50,882 nt of DNA, taken from Flavobacterium sp. (GTDB taxonomy: Bacteria > Bacteroidota > Bacteroidia > Flavobacteriales > Flavobacteriaceae). The notes under the pieces are model-generated. The model had not been told where the DNA came from and ran no database searches. It worked only from the letters and a program-made list of their open reading frames with translations. The DNA is taken from positions 1 through 50,882 of the forward strand of contig JAGORP010000003.1 of the NCBI GenBank assembly GCA_018062725.1. Direction: 5' to 3'. The position numbers and the translations under genes were made by a program. Positions 1 through 9,272 of the stretch are shown here, one piece after another; the first letter of the stretch is position 1, and every line of letters starts with the position of its first letter.

Positions 1-1779
1 GTGATACGACAACAACTGCAATGGAATAGTAGTTAACAAAGGTGATAAAGCATCCGAAGTTTCTGGAATCTCAATCACATGATCGGCCAAATTGCGCACC
101 TGTTCATCACCTTTAGTCACAATAGCTATGATTTTCCCACTTCTTGATTTGATTTCCTGCACGTTACTAACAACTTTATCGTAATGCCCTTGCTTTGGCG
201 CAATAACTACAACTGGCATTTGCTCATCGATTAAAGCAATTGGTCCGTGTTTCATTTCAGCAGCCGGATAACCCTCTGCATGTATGTACGATATTTCTTT
301 TAGTTTTAAAGCCCCTTCCAACGCAACAGGGAAATTATAACCTCTTCCCAAATACAAACAATTGGTAGCGTCTTTGTACACTGCAGCAACGGCTTTGGCT
401 GCATCATTTGTCTTTAAGGCTTCTTCTACTTTTTCTGGAATCGCTTCTAATTCTGACAAATAGCGATGGAAATCAGACTTAGACAAAGTTCCTTTCGCTT
501 GTGCCAAACGAAGAGCAATCATGGTTAACACCGTAATTTGAGTTGTAAAAGCTTTGGTAGAAGCCACTCCAATTTCTGGACCAGCATGCGTATAAGCACC
601 TGCGTGAGATTCTCTAGAAATAGAAGAACCTACCACATTACACACACCAAAAACAAACGCACCTTTTTCTTTAGCTAATTTAATAGCTGCCAAAGTATCG
701 GCAGTTTCTCCCGATTGCGAAATGGCAATCACCACATCTTTATCGCTTATAATTGGATTTCTATATCTAAATTCGGAAGCATATTCTACTTCGACCGGAA
801 TTCTGGTAAATTCTTCAAAAACATATTCGGCTACTAAACCGGCATGCCAAGAAGTTCCACAAGCAATAATTAAGATACGCTGTGCATTGGTGAATTTTTC
901 TAAATTATCTTCAATACCAGCCATTTTGATTAAGCCTTCGTTGGAATGCAAACGTCCACGATACGTATCTTTGATTACGCTAGGTTGTTCGTAGATTTCT
1001 TTCATCATAAAATGATCGTAACCTCCTTTTTCAATTTGCTCCAAATTCATTTGAAGTTCTTGAATATAAGGATCAACTAACGAATCGTCTTTGATTTTTC
1101 GAATTTTCAAATCTTTATGCAAACGCACAATAGCCATTTCTTCATCTTCTAAATAAATGGCATTCGAAGTATATTCTATAAAAGGAGAAGCATCGGATGC
1201 AATAAAAAACTCATTTTCTCCAATACCAATTGCCAAAGGACTTCCTAAACGAGCTACGACAATTTCATCAGGCTTTTGTTTGTCGAAAACACAAATCGCA
1301 TACGCTCCAACTACCTGATTTAAGGCAATTTGAACTGCTTTTCCTAATTTTAAATTTTCTTTTTTCTGAACTTCTTCAATTAGATTTACTAAAACCTCGG
1401 TATCTGTATCCGAATGGAACACATACCCTCTGTTTATTAACTCTTTTTTTAAGGGTTCATAATTTTCTATAATTCCGTTATGAACTATTGCTAAATTACC
1501 AGAATTGGAAAGGTGCGGATGTGAATTTACATCATTTGGCACGCCATGAGTAGCCCAACGCGTATGCCCAATACCAATTGCTCCGTTTAATGTGATTTCT
1601 TTTTCTGCTTTGGCTTCAAGATCAGAAACTTTTCCTTTGGTTTTAGAAAGCTTTAATTCTTTCCCATCATAAAGTACTAAGCCAGCACTGTCATAACCCC
1701 TATATTCTAAACGCTTTAATCCTTTTATTACAATTGGATAAGCTTCTCTATGTCCTATGTATCCAACAATTCCACACAT
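1..1779 (-). CDS. glmS: Glutamine--fructose-6-phosphate aminotransferase, 3' end cut off by window edge
   Basis: GlmS makes glucosamine-6-phosphate from fructose-6-phosphate and glutamine, the first committed step to UDP-GlcNAc for peptidoglycan and lipopolysaccharide. Translation starts MCGIVGYIG, so Cys2 becomes the N-terminal nucleophile of the class-II glutamine amidotransferase domain after Met removal. HTRWATHG follows at about residue 75. Two SIS sugar-isomerase domains fill the C-terminal half, with the phosphosugar-binding ISQSGETADT and the GPEIGVASTKAF stretch. The frame is open to base 1 and ends in QLLSYH. By comparison with E. coli GlmS about 22 residues, including the conserved C-terminal tail, are missing beyond the window. 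The gene starts 9 bases after the DUF4270 stop and is probably co-transcribed with it. Identification is firm. Confidence 0.97.
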   Translation of the reverse strand, partial: MCGIVGYIGHREAYPIVIKGLKRLEYRGYDSAGLVLYDGKELKLSKTKGKVSDLEAKAEKEITLNGAIGIGHTRWATHGVPNDVNSHPHLSNSGNLAIVHNGIIENYEPLKKELINRGYVFHSDTDTEVLVNLIEEVQKKENLKLGKAVQIALNQVVGAYAICVFDKQKPDEIVVARLGSPLAIGIGENEFFIASDASPFIEYTSNAIYLEDEEMAIVRLHKDLKIRKIKDDSLVDPYIQELQMNLEQIEKGGYDHFMMKEIYEQPSVIKDTYRGRLHSNEGLIKMAGIEDNLEKFTNAQRILIIACGTSWHAGLVAEYVFEEFTRIPVEVEYASEFRYRNPIISDKDVVIAISQSGETADTLAAIKLAKEKGAFVFGVCNVVGSSISRESHAGAYTHAGPEIGVASTKAFTTQITVLTMIALRLAQAKGTLSKSDFHRYLSELEAIPEKVEEALKTNDAAKAVAAVYKDATNCLYLGRGYNFPVALEGALKLKEISYIHAEGYPAAEMKHGPIALIDEQMPVVVIAPKQGHYDKVVSNVQEIKSRSGKIIAIVTKGDEQVRNLADHVIEIPETSDALSPLLTTIPLQLLSYH

Positions 1780-1788
1780 AATTTATAA

Positions 1789-3447
1789 TTAATTTGGTTT
1801 GCTATAGCTAATTTTAAATCGAACTCTACTCTCGTATTTCGGATTTCCTGAATTTAAATTTCCGTAAAAAATAGTTCCTAGAGGATTAATTACTGCCGCT
1901 ATAGGGTATTTTATAATTTTTTTATCTGCACCAGTAGATGTTAAAACCGATTGTGGCGCTTTTAACATGGCATTCCCTGCTTTGTTTATATCTTCAGAAA
2001 TCACCAATCCTAATCTGACATTATTTTCTTTCAATTTTTCTAACGTTTTAGAATTAATCAAATTGGCAATATGCTCGGTAATTCTAATTTTATAAACCGT
2101 TTTTATAACGTTTCCGAATTTATCTTCCACTTTATTTATAATCCCTCCAAAAATTGATTTTGAATATTTAGGAAGTATCGAATTTACAGAAGAATCGAAA
2201 GTATAATCAAACAAACGCTCACCAGTGTCCGCGTTATACAAATAAACTCTATTAGGATTAAACTTATACCCTGAACCTACTCCCGAAGCTTCTTCATTTA
2301 CAGTAAACGTTAAAGACGCTTCGTTAACTAAAACTCCTTTGGTTTGGTTTAATTTCCAAAGATCTTCCAATTCGGTAGAATCTGGAAATAATTCAATAAA
2401 AGTAGCAGAACCTTCTCCTCCCTTTAAATATAAATTTTGATGACCAACAGACCCAACAGGTTCACTAGCTAAGGTAGAATAAACATCGTTAGTGTGGTTA
2501 AATAAGTTCACATTGTTACCGGTAAAATTCATTACCATTTCTTTCATCACTCTTACCCCTGGCGTTAAAATCGACTTGTCTTGTTTGTAATACACCGTAA
2601 GATTTCCTTTGGCAAAATCTAACATCATTAGACTGCCTGATCCCGTTGGAGCTGTTTCAGTTTTAAAATACAAACCTTTGAAATAGTTTTTAAACGCTTC
2701 TTTAGACGCTAAATTTGACGTTGCATTAGCATTATCAAATATGATATTTTTAACTACTGCATTGTCTAATTTAAGGCGCATTCTAGGAGAAGACCTTGAT
2801 TCTACATTTGCTGCAATTCTAGGCATTAACGCTAAATCTTTTACTTTATACTTTACAAATTCCTTTGCATTGGGAACAAAAGTTGGATCATCATATAAAA
2901 GCTCTTGCTTAACTGCGTCAAAAGCAGGTTCTTGATTGGAATAATATTGTGCACTAACGGAAGGATTTGAAGCATCAAAATCATTTAATGCAAACCCATT
3001 TCTATACACTTTCAAACCAATAGGATCAATTGTATTATTTTTAGAATGAATAGAATCCAAACGATAAACACCTCTTCCCGAAGACTCTAAAGATATTTTT
3101 TTACTAAAATAAGGCACTGTTACAACAACACTGTCTACAATTATAGTACTAGGGTTAATAAAAACTGGCGCTTCATCTACCAAATCAAGTTGTGTTACAA
3201 AATTTGCTGTAGTCGTTTCAAATTTATCGTTTACCAAATACCCCAACTGATGTAGTGGCAAATTATTAGTTTGCACCGGCCCTATTTTAGCATTGTATGC
3301 TTTTACAGGAAAGTCTTCACCGTTCGAATAATCATAATTACTATTCCCTATAATATCACCGCCAATCGAGTTATAATCGTTATCGCACGAAACAAAAAGT
3401 ACAGTAGCAAAAACAACTGCAAGAGTTTTTAAAAGAGTGGTATTCAT
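1789..3447 (-). CDS. DUF4270 family lipoprotein
   Basis: This is a 552-residue exported lipoprotein of the Bacteroidota DUF4270 family; its molecular function is unknown to me. The N-terminus has a Lys-containing, hydrophobic signal peptide ending in the lipobox LFVSC, so Cys21 is the predicted lipidated residue. It is followed by acidic DNDYN, which could favour surface export in this phylum. The rest is soluble and beta-rich in appearance, without transmembrane segments. It lies 4 bases after the GT5-like gene and 9 bases before glmS. This order suggests an envelope or cell-surface glycan role, but that is inference. The family call rests on overall character and on this neighbourhood, which I recall from other flavobacteria. 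Confidence 0.85.
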   Translation of the reverse strand: MNTTLLKTLAVVFATVLFVSCDNDYNSIGGDIIGNSNYDYSNGEDFPVKAYNAKIGPVQTNNLPLHQLGYLVNDKFETTTANFVTQLDLVDEAPVFINPSTIIVDSVVVTVPYFSKKISLESSGRGVYRLDSIHSKNNTIDPIGLKVYRNGFALNDFDASNPSVSAQYYSNQEPAFDAVKQELLYDDPTFVPNAKEFVKYKVKDLALMPRIAANVESRSSPRMRLKLDNAVVKNIIFDNANATSNLASKEAFKNYFKGLYFKTETAPTGSGSLMMLDFAKGNLTVYYKQDKSILTPGVRVMKEMVMNFTGNNVNLFNHTNDVYSTLASEPVGSVGHQNLYLKGGEGSATFIELFPDSTELEDLWKLNQTKGVLVNEASLTFTVNEEASGVGSGYKFNPNRVYLYNADTGERLFDYTFDSSVNSILPKYSKSIFGGIINKVEDKFGNVIKTVYKIRITEHIANLINSKTLEKLKENNVRLGLVISEDINKAGNAMLKAPQSVLTSTGADKKIIKYPIAAVINPLGTIFYGNLNSGNPKYESRVRFKISYSKPN

Positions 3448-3451
3448 TTTT

Positions 3452-4261
3452 TTAACCTAAGATTTGATTTTTATAAAATTCAGTATACGCTTCAGCATAC
3501 TTTTCTTTCGGAGCGAAAGGTAATAAAGGTTTATTTGAAGCTTCTATAAATTTTGTTAAATTTGGAGATATGCTTTCAGAAGCAATAACTACACCATCCG
3601 AATGGTTAATTGAGGCCATCATAATATTTTCAAAACTTGGCGTATCTAATTCTTGAATCGCGCTATGTGGAACTCCATCAAATTGTACTTTTTTACTCAT
3701 TTCTAAATCTAAATTTCCTTCAAAACCTTGATTAAAAACAGACGTTACAATTTTGGTGTCAGCAAATAAGGCTTCATCTTTATAATAATGTTTCATGTAA
3801 ATGGGTAGCATTGCAGCCATCCAACCTTGTACATGAATAATATCTGGAACCCAGTTTAGTTTTTTTACTGTTTCGACAACACCTTTAGCAAAAAAAATTG
3901 CTCTTTCGTCATTATCGGGAAACAAAACCCCTTCTTCATCTGTAAAAGTAGCTTTACGTTTAAAATACTCATCATTGTCTATAAAATAGACTTGAATTCT
4001 TTCTTTTGGAATGGAAGCTACTTTAATAATAAGTGGCATATCTACATCATTCACAACCAAATTCATACCTGACAAACGAATTACTTCGTGCAATTGATGT
4101 CTTCTTTCGTTTACATTACCATAACGTGGCATAAAAATACGAATTTGTCCACCTTGATCATTTATCATTTTCGGTATGTCATACGACATTAAAGAAACCT
4201 CATTTTCAGCTAGATAGGGCACTACTTCGGATGATACATACAAAATCCTTTTATCCTCCAT
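3452..4261 (-). CDS. Glycogen/starch synthase N-terminal (GT5) domain protein, no C-terminal catalytic half
   Basis: At 269 residues this protein resembles only the N-terminal Rossmann domain of glycogen/starch synthases, which are normally about 480 residues. RILYVSSEVVPYL matches the family N-terminus, and WVPDIIHVQGWMAAMLP matches the 'DIxHxHDW' segment. At the position of the ADP-glucose binding KxGGLGDV loop it reads AENEVSLMS, so the Lys-Gly-Gly motif is lost. The C-terminal GT-B domain is absent; the frame ends cleanly 4 bases before the DUF4270 start, so nothing suggests a recent frameshift. It is probably a non-catalytic or repurposed domain. Annotation as 'glycogen synthase' would overstate the evidence. 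Confidence 0.8.
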   Translation of the reverse strand: MEDKRILYVSSEVVPYLAENEVSLMSYDIPKMINDQGGQIRIFMPRYGNVNERRHQLHEVIRLSGMNLVVNDVDMPLIIKVASIPKERIQVYFIDNDEYFKRKATFTDEEGVLFPDNDERAIFFAKGVVETVKKLNWVPDIIHVQGWMAAMLPIYMKHYYKDEALFADTKIVTSVFNQGFEGNLDLEMSKKVQFDGVPHSAIQELDTPSFENIMMASINHSDGVVIASESISPNLTKFIEASNKPLLPFAPKEKYAEAYTEFYKNQILG

Positions 4262-4299
4262 GTTTATTTTTTGTTTTGTTTATTGAACACAAATCCATG

Positions 4300-4307
4300 C
4301 AAAATTA
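4300..4307 (-). promoter_or_regulatory. -7 element for the GT5-like/DUF4270/glmS operon
   Basis: On the minus strand this reads TAATTTTG, an exact match to the Bacteroidota -7 consensus TAnnTTTG. It sits about 40 bases upstream of the operon's first ATG. No clear -33 TTG lies at the right distance. Confidence 0.5.
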
Positions 4308-4338
4308 CAAAAATTTATGAAGATATTGACTAAAATAG

Positions 4339-4346
4339 TAAGTTTG
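4339..4346 (+). promoter_or_regulatory. -7 element for the panC-panD operon
   Basis: TAAGTTTG matches TAnnTTTG exactly, 22 bases upstream of the panC ATG. It is divergent from the minus-strand promoter at 4300. The -33 box is not convincing. Confidence 0.5.
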
Positions 4347-4368
4347 CATATCATTTAATGATTTCTAT

Positions 4369-5217
4369 ATGCCTGTTTTTGTTAAAAAAAATGAATTAAA
4401 ATCATACTTAAAACCTTTTTTAGATCAAAAAAAGGAAATCGGGTTTGTTCCCACCATGGGAGCGCTACATCAAGGTCATCTTTCTTTGATGCAAGAATCC
4501 CTGAAAAAGAACGCGGTTACCGTGGTAAGTATTTTTGTTAACCCAACACAATTCAACAATCCCGAAGATTTAAAAAAATACCCAAGAACTTTGGAAAGTG
4601 ATTTGGAAAAAATAAACAATTTAAATCCCGAAATAATCGTTTATGCGCCTTCTGTAGCCGATATTTACGAAGGAAACACCAATTCTACTTCATTTGACTA
4701 CGACGGATTAGAATTTCAAATGGAAGGCAAACATCGCCCTGGGCATTTTGATGGCGTAGGGACGATTGTCAAAAAACTTTTCGAAATAGTTTCACCCACT
4801 AATGCTTATTTTGGCGAAAAAGATTTCCAACAACTTCAAATCGTAAAGAAATTAGTCGAAAAACATCAAATACCCGTTACAATTATAGGCTGTGCCATTT
4901 ACAGAGAACCAAATGGCTTAGCGATGAGTTCCCGTAACGAAAGACTTTCTCCCGAAGAACGAAAAAAAGCAGCGTTTATCTATAAAATATTAAAAGAAGC
5001 CAAGCAGTTATTTGGATCAAAAAGCGCTTCAGAAGTCATTCAATATGTCCGAAAACAATTTGAAAAACAAAAAACTTTTACCTTAGAATATTTCGAAATT
5101 GCCGATGAACAATCGCTTTTAGAATGCAAAAGAAAGAGCAAATCGAAACAGTATAGAGGATTTATTGCCGTTTTTGCAAACAATATTCGTTTGATAGACA
5201 ACATTTCATTAAAATAA
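4369..5217 (+). CDS. panC: Pantothenate synthetase
   Basis: PanC condenses pantoate and beta-alanine with ATP to give pantothenate, the last step of vitamin B5 synthesis in the cytoplasm. The 282-residue length is normal. The nucleotidyltransferase signature VPTMGALHQGHLSL (HxGH) is at residues 27-40, followed by SIFVNPTQFN, the pantoate-binding GxFxGV segment as GHFDGVGTIV, and GEKDFQQLQIV. The C-terminal MSSRNERLS contains the KMSKS-equivalent loop. panD follows after 14 bases, so two steps of the pathway are linked. A TAnnTTTG element precedes the ATG. Confidence 0.98.
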   Translation: MPVFVKKNELKSYLKPFLDQKKEIGFVPTMGALHQGHLSLMQESLKKNAVTVVSIFVNPTQFNNPEDLKKYPRTLESDLEKINNLNPEIIVYAPSVADIYEGNTNSTSFDYDGLEFQMEGKHRPGHFDGVGTIVKKLFEIVSPTNAYFGEKDFQQLQIVKKLVEKHQIPVTIIGCAIYREPNGLAMSSRNERLSPEERKKAAFIYKILKEAKQLFGSKSASEVIQYVRKQFEKQKTFTLEYFEIADEQSLLECKRKSKSKQYRGFIAVFANNIRLIDNISLK

Positions 5218-5231
5218 TTTAATTTTGCAGT

Positions 5232-5582
5232 ATGCGAATTCAAGTTGTAAAATCTAAAATACACCGAGTAAGGGTAACCGGCGCCGATTTAAATTACATT
5301 GGCAGTATCACCATTGACGAAGCTTTAATGGAAGCTTCCAATATCTTTGAAGGTGAAAAAGTATCTATTGTAAATATCAACAATGGAGAAAGACTGGAAA
5401 CTTATGCCATTACCGGCCCAAGAAATAGTGGCGAAATCACCCTAAATGGCCCTGCTGCCCGTAAAGTACATAAAGACGACATCATCATCATCATTGCGTA
5501 TGGTAGCTTAGACATTTCCGAAGCCAAAAGTTTTAAACCAGCTATCGTTTTTCCAAACGAAGAAACCAACTTGCTACAGTAG
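5232..5582 (+). CDS. panD: Aspartate 1-decarboxylase proenzyme
   Basis: PanD decarboxylates L-aspartate to beta-alanine, the second PanC substrate. The 116-residue proenzyme has its self-cleavage site visible at Gly24-Ser25 (YIGSIT). Cleavage there would make the pyruvoyl group on Ser25 and separate a 24-residue beta chain from the alpha chain. [19 protein letters not shown] is the conserved C-terminal core. It is directly downstream of panC and overlaps nothing. The next gene starts 2 bases after its stop, so the three genes are probably translated from one message. Confidence 0.98.
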   Translation: MRIQVVKSKIHRVRVTGADLNYIGSITIDEALMEASNIFEGEKVSIVNINNGERLETYAITGPRNSGEITLNGPAARKVHKDDIIIIIAYGSLDISEAKSFKPAIVFPNEETNLLQ

Positions 5583-5584
5583 TT

Positions 5585-6547
5585 TTGAAAGCTAAAGTTA
5601 GTTCCTATGCTGGCATCATTATTCCTTTGTTATTAGGAGCAGGACTTACCTATTATACCTATAATTCCTTTTCCACAGAGCAAATTGCTCAAATGAAAAG
5701 CTATTTTAAAACAGCCAACTATAATTATGTTTTAATTTCGTTAGTCATTGCCGTTTTAAGTTACATCTTTAGAGCCTATCGTTGGAAATATTCCTTATCC
5801 GAAATTGGGGTAACACCTAACTTTAAATTGAATTTATTAGCCGTAAGTGTGGGTTATTTTGTAAATTTAACCATTCCGCGTTCGGGTGAATTTTCCAGAG
5901 CTTTGATTTTAAAAAAATACCAAGATGTTCCTTTTGACAAGGCATTTGGAACCATTATTGCCGAAAGAATTGTCGATTTGTTTTTCTTACTAGCCTTCGT
6001 TTTTACTGCGCTAACTTTAGAATTCAATACTTTAAAAGACTTCTTGTTGCACTACATTCCAGTTTCAAAACTTATTACCATAATCATCATTGGACTAGTT
6101 TTATTTTTAACTTTTATACTATTGTATAGCTATTCCAATTGGAAGTATATTTTACTTTTTAAAACCAAAGTAGCTGGATTAAAAGAAGGCGTTTTTAGTG
6201 TATTACACATGCCCAATAAATGGAAATACTTATTTTTTACTTTATTGATATGGCTCTCTTACATAATGATGTTTTACATTACCGTATTTTCGCTGGAAGC
6301 TACAAGCAACACTAGTATTGGAACCATAATCGTCGCTTTTGTTATTGGTGGATTAACCATGTCTTTTACCAATGGCGGGTTTGGATTTTTCCCTGTTTTA
6401 ATTGCTAAAATTCTCTTCTTATATCACATCCCATTAGAAGCCGGAAATGCATTCGGATGGATTATTTGGACTTCCCAACTACTGATCACCATTTTGATGG
6501 GAATATTTGCCTTTTTGCTATTACCAATCGTTACTCGAAAGAAATAA
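5585..6547 (+). CDS. Lysylphosphatidylglycerol synthase-type transmembrane protein (UPF0104/flippase-like)
   Basis: A 320-residue integral membrane protein with about eight hydrophobic helices and no soluble domain. It belongs to the family resembling the flippase half of MprF. The segment PRSGEFSRALILKKYQDVPF in the first third is typical of these 'YbhN/UPF0104' proteins. The substrate is unknown, perhaps a lipid or polyprenyl-linked compound. The start is a TTG two bases after the panD stop. The next in-frame ATG would remove the first helix, so TTG is preferred. Its position after panC-panD is conserved in flavobacteria as far as I recall, but a metabolic link is not evident. Confidence 0.85.
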   Translation: MKAKVSSYAGIIIPLLLGAGLTYYTYNSFSTEQIAQMKSYFKTANYNYVLISLVIAVLSYIFRAYRWKYSLSEIGVTPNFKLNLLAVSVGYFVNLTIPRSGEFSRALILKKYQDVPFDKAFGTIIAERIVDLFFLLAFVFTALTLEFNTLKDFLLHYIPVSKLITIIIIGLVLFLTFILLYSYSNWKYILLFKTKVAGLKEGVFSVLHMPNKWKYLFFTLLIWLSYIMMFYITVFSLEATSNTSIGTIIVAFVIGGLTMSFTNGGFGFFPVLIAKILFLYHIPLEAGNAFGWIIWTSQLLITILMGIFAFLLLPIVTRKK

Positions 6548-6593
6548 ATTATTATCTTGCTCCTTCTATCAGCAACGTAATAATTTACATATT

Positions 6594-7892
6594 ATGAAAA
6601 ATATTTTTTTGAGTGTAGCCTTATTTTTTTCAGTTACACTATTCTCTCAAACCACGGTTGACCAGTTTGCTTCGGCAAAATTAGGAGCCAAAAGAGAAAT
6701 CACCGTAAAACTTCCTGCCAATTACGACAAAAACCCAGAGCGTGTTTATCCGATGGTTTTGGTTTTGGATAGCGAATATTTATTCGGAATTTTCGACGGA
6801 AATTTAACCTACGGAAAATATTGGGACGACATGCCGGATGTTATTTTGGTCGGAATTGGCCAAAACAAAAACAACCAACGTTATGACGATTGCGAATTTG
6901 ACGAAAACACCGGACTACCAAAAGGAAAAGGGGCCGCATTTTTTGAATTTATTGGCACCGAATTACTACCGCATTTGGAAAAAAAATACAGACTTTCACC
7001 TTTCAAAGTAATCGCCGGTTTAGATACCACTGCCGGATTTATAAATGCCTTTTTGTACAAAGAAATTCCTTTGTTTAACGCCTATATTTCGATGAGTCCC
7101 GAACTTGCTGCCGGTATGGAAACACGTGTTGCGCAACGTCTAAGCGTTTTAAAAACACCTATTTTTTACTACCAAGCCACTGCCGATGGCGATTTGAAGA
7201 AATTTCAAAAGCAAATCAAAAAATTAGACGAGAATATAAAAGCCATCAAAAAAGATTCAACATCAACCTTGAATTATAAATTTGACGACTTTAAAGGAAT
7301 TGCGCATTATGGTATCGCTCCATGCGCAGCTCCTAGCGCTTTGTACCAAATTTTCTCCGTGTATCAACCTATTTCTTCTATCGAATACCAAGACAAAATT
7401 GTTACCTTAAAAGAAGGATATGTCGATTATTTGAACAAGAAATACGAAATGATTGACAAAGCTTTAGGCGTAAAAATGAAAATGCGTTTAAGCGACATGA
7501 AAGCCATTGAAGCTGCTATCAAGAAAAACGAAGCTTGGTACGAATACGAACAATTGGCCCAAATATCAGGTCAGCAATATGAAAAATCAATGTTGTATGA
7601 CTACCATATGGGAATGTATTGGGAAAAAAGAAACGAGCTTAAAAAGGCTATGAAGTTTTATCAAAATGCTTTTATCAAAGAAGAAATTGGCGATTTAACC
7701 AAAGACATGATGATGAACAAGGCCGAAGATCTAAAAGCCCTGATGCCTAAAAAAGACAAATTGAAAGGCGGAAAAGGAAAAGATAAAAAAGAAGAAGAAT
7801 TATTAGAAGAAACTCCAGCTGAAACTCCAACAGAAGTTCCTGCCGATGCTCCCGCTGAAGAACCTAAAAAAGAAGAGAAAAAAAGCGAATAA
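6594..7892 (+). CDS. Secreted alpha/beta-hydrolase-fold protein (esterase D-like) with a degenerate nucleophile elbow
   Basis: The protein has 432 residues. It has a signal peptide (MKNIFLSVALFFSVTLFSQ) and then an esterase-like domain (REITVKLPANYD, YPMVLVLDSEYLFG, LVGIG). The usual GxSxGG nucleophile elbow reads GLDTTAG at residues 142-148, so Asp144 stands where the catalytic Ser is expected. Residues 290-400 are helical and TPR-like (KKAMKFYQNAFIKEE). The last 40 residues are a charged Lys/Glu/Pro/Ala tail. The ATG at 6594 is chosen because it begins a proper signal peptide; an upstream in-frame start would overlap the flippase gene and bury it. The function is unclear, probably binding or scaffolding rather than hydrolysis. 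Confidence 0.75.
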   Translation: MKNIFLSVALFFSVTLFSQTTVDQFASAKLGAKREITVKLPANYDKNPERVYPMVLVLDSEYLFGIFDGNLTYGKYWDDMPDVILVGIGQNKNNQRYDDCEFDENTGLPKGKGAAFFEFIGTELLPHLEKKYRLSPFKVIAGLDTTAGFINAFLYKEIPLFNAYISMSPELAAGMETRVAQRLSVLKTPIFYYQATADGDLKKFQKQIKKLDENIKAIKKDSTSTLNYKFDDFKGIAHYGIAPCAAPSALYQIFSVYQPISSIEYQDKIVTLKEGYVDYLNKKYEMIDKALGVKMKMRLSDMKAIEAAIKKNEAWYEYEQLAQISGQQYEKSMLYDYHMGMYWEKRNELKKAMKFYQNAFIKEEIGDLTKDMMMNKAEDLKALMPKKDKLKGGKGKDKKEEELLEETPAETPTEVPADAPAEEPKKEEKKSE

Positions 7893-7901
7893 CTTAGCTA
7901 C

Positions 7902-9263
7902 ATGGCCAAAATAAAAACCTCTTTTTTTTGCCAAAGTTGTGGCAGTCAGTATGCCAAATGGCAAGGACAATGCAATGCCTGCAAAGAATGGAATACCATT
8001 GTTGAAGAAATTATTCAAAAGGAAGAAAAAGTAAGCTGGAAAACAGAAACTTCTTCCGTTAAAAAAGCTTCAAAACCGTTAAAAATAAAAGAAATCGATT
8101 CGGGTGAAGAAATCCGAATGGACACTACCGACGGCGAATTGAATCGCGTTTTAGGTGGCGGATTGGTGCCTGGATCTTTAACGCTTTTGGGCGGAGAGCC
8201 GGGTATTGGAAAAAGCACCTTGTTGCTTCAAATTTCTTTAAAATTACCGTATAAAACGTTATATGTTTCGGGAGAAGAAAGTCAGAAGCAAATCAAAATG
8301 CGCGCCGAAAGAATTACGCCCGATAGCGACAATTGCTATATTTTAACCGAAACCAAAACGCAAAATATTTTTCGCCAAATTGAAGAAATAGCACCCGAAA
8401 TCGTGATTATCGATTCGATTCAAACCCTTCACACCGATTATATCGAATCGTCTGCCGGAAGCATTTCGCAAATCCGTGAAACCACTGCCGAGTTGATTAA
8501 ATTTGCCAAAGAAACGAATGTTCCGGTGATTTTAATTGGCCATATCACCAAAGATGGCACCATTGCCGGACCGAAAATTTTGGAACACATGGTCGACACT
8601 GTTTTGCAATTTGAAGGCGACAGAAATCACGTGTACCGTATTTTACGTTCCTTGAAAAACCGTTTTGGCTCCACCGCCGAATTGGGCATTTACGAAATGC
8701 AAGGTTCTGGTTTGAGAGAAGTTACCAATCCGTCAGAAATCTTAATCTCCCATAAAAACGAAGAATTATCCGGTACGGCCATTGCTTCTACCTTAGAAGG
8801 CATGCGTCCGTTAATGATCGAAATACAAGCACTTGTTTCAACGGCGGTTTATGGTACGCCGCAACGAAGCACTACCGGTTATAATGCCAAACGTTTGAAC
8901 ATGCTTTTGGCGGTTTTAGAAAAACGGGCTGGATTTCGTTTGGGCGCCAAAGATGTCTTTTTGAATATTACTGGAGGGATTTCGGTAGACGACCCTGCGA
9001 TCGATTTGGCTGTTGTAGCCGCTATTTTATCGTCTAATGAAGATATTTCCATCGATAAAGATTTTTGTTTTGCAGGCGAAGTTGGGCTTTCAGGTGAAAT
9101 TCGTCCCGTAAACCGTGTCGACCAACGCATTCAAGAAGCAGAAAAATTAGGATTTTCGACTATCTTTATTTCCAAATACAACAAAGTCACCTTGAAAAAT
9201 ACGGCGATTAAAATCAAAATGGTAGCGAAGATTGAAGATGTGGCAAGCGAATTGTTTGGGTAA
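7902..9263 (+). CDS. radA: DNA repair protein RadA
   Basis: RadA is a RecA-like ATPase that promotes branch migration during recombinational repair. All family landmarks are present in 453 residues. There is a C4 zinc finger with Cys10, Cys13, Cys24 and Cys27, a Walker A GEPGIGKST at 98-106, and a Walker B-like IVIIDSIQT near 170. The RadA-specific KNRFG motif is at 252-256. A C-terminal Lon-protease-like domain (GGISVDDPAIDLA) lacks an obvious Ser-Lys dyad, as usual. It starts 9 bases after the upstream gene. Confidence 0.98.
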   Translation: MAKIKTSFFCQSCGSQYAKWQGQCNACKEWNTIVEEIIQKEEKVSWKTETSSVKKASKPLKIKEIDSGEEIRMDTTDGELNRVLGGGLVPGSLTLLGGEPGIGKSTLLLQISLKLPYKTLYVSGEESQKQIKMRAERITPDSDNCYILTETKTQNIFRQIEEIAPEIVIIDSIQTLHTDYIESSAGSISQIRETTAELIKFAKETNVPVILIGHITKDGTIAGPKILEHMVDTVLQFEGDRNHVYRILRSLKNRFGSTAELGIYEMQGSGLREVTNPSEILISHKNEELSGTAIASTLEGMRPLMIEIQALVSTAVYGTPQRSTTGYNAKRLNMLLAVLEKRAGFRLGAKDVFLNITGGISVDDPAIDLAVVAAILSSNEDISIDKDFCFAGEVGLSGEIRPVNRVDQRIQEAEKLGFSTIFISKYNKVTLKNTAIKIKMVAKIEDVASELFG

Positions 9264-9272
9264 AATTTATTT

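Noticed and set aside
3452..4261. Glycogen synthase broken by frameshift
   Set aside because: The frame ends cleanly and the DUF4270 gene begins 4 bases later; no remnants of a C-terminal domain are visible in other frames.
6507..6593. Upstream extension of the esterase-like gene
   Set aside because: It overlaps the flippase gene and would bury a clear signal peptide that starts at 6594.
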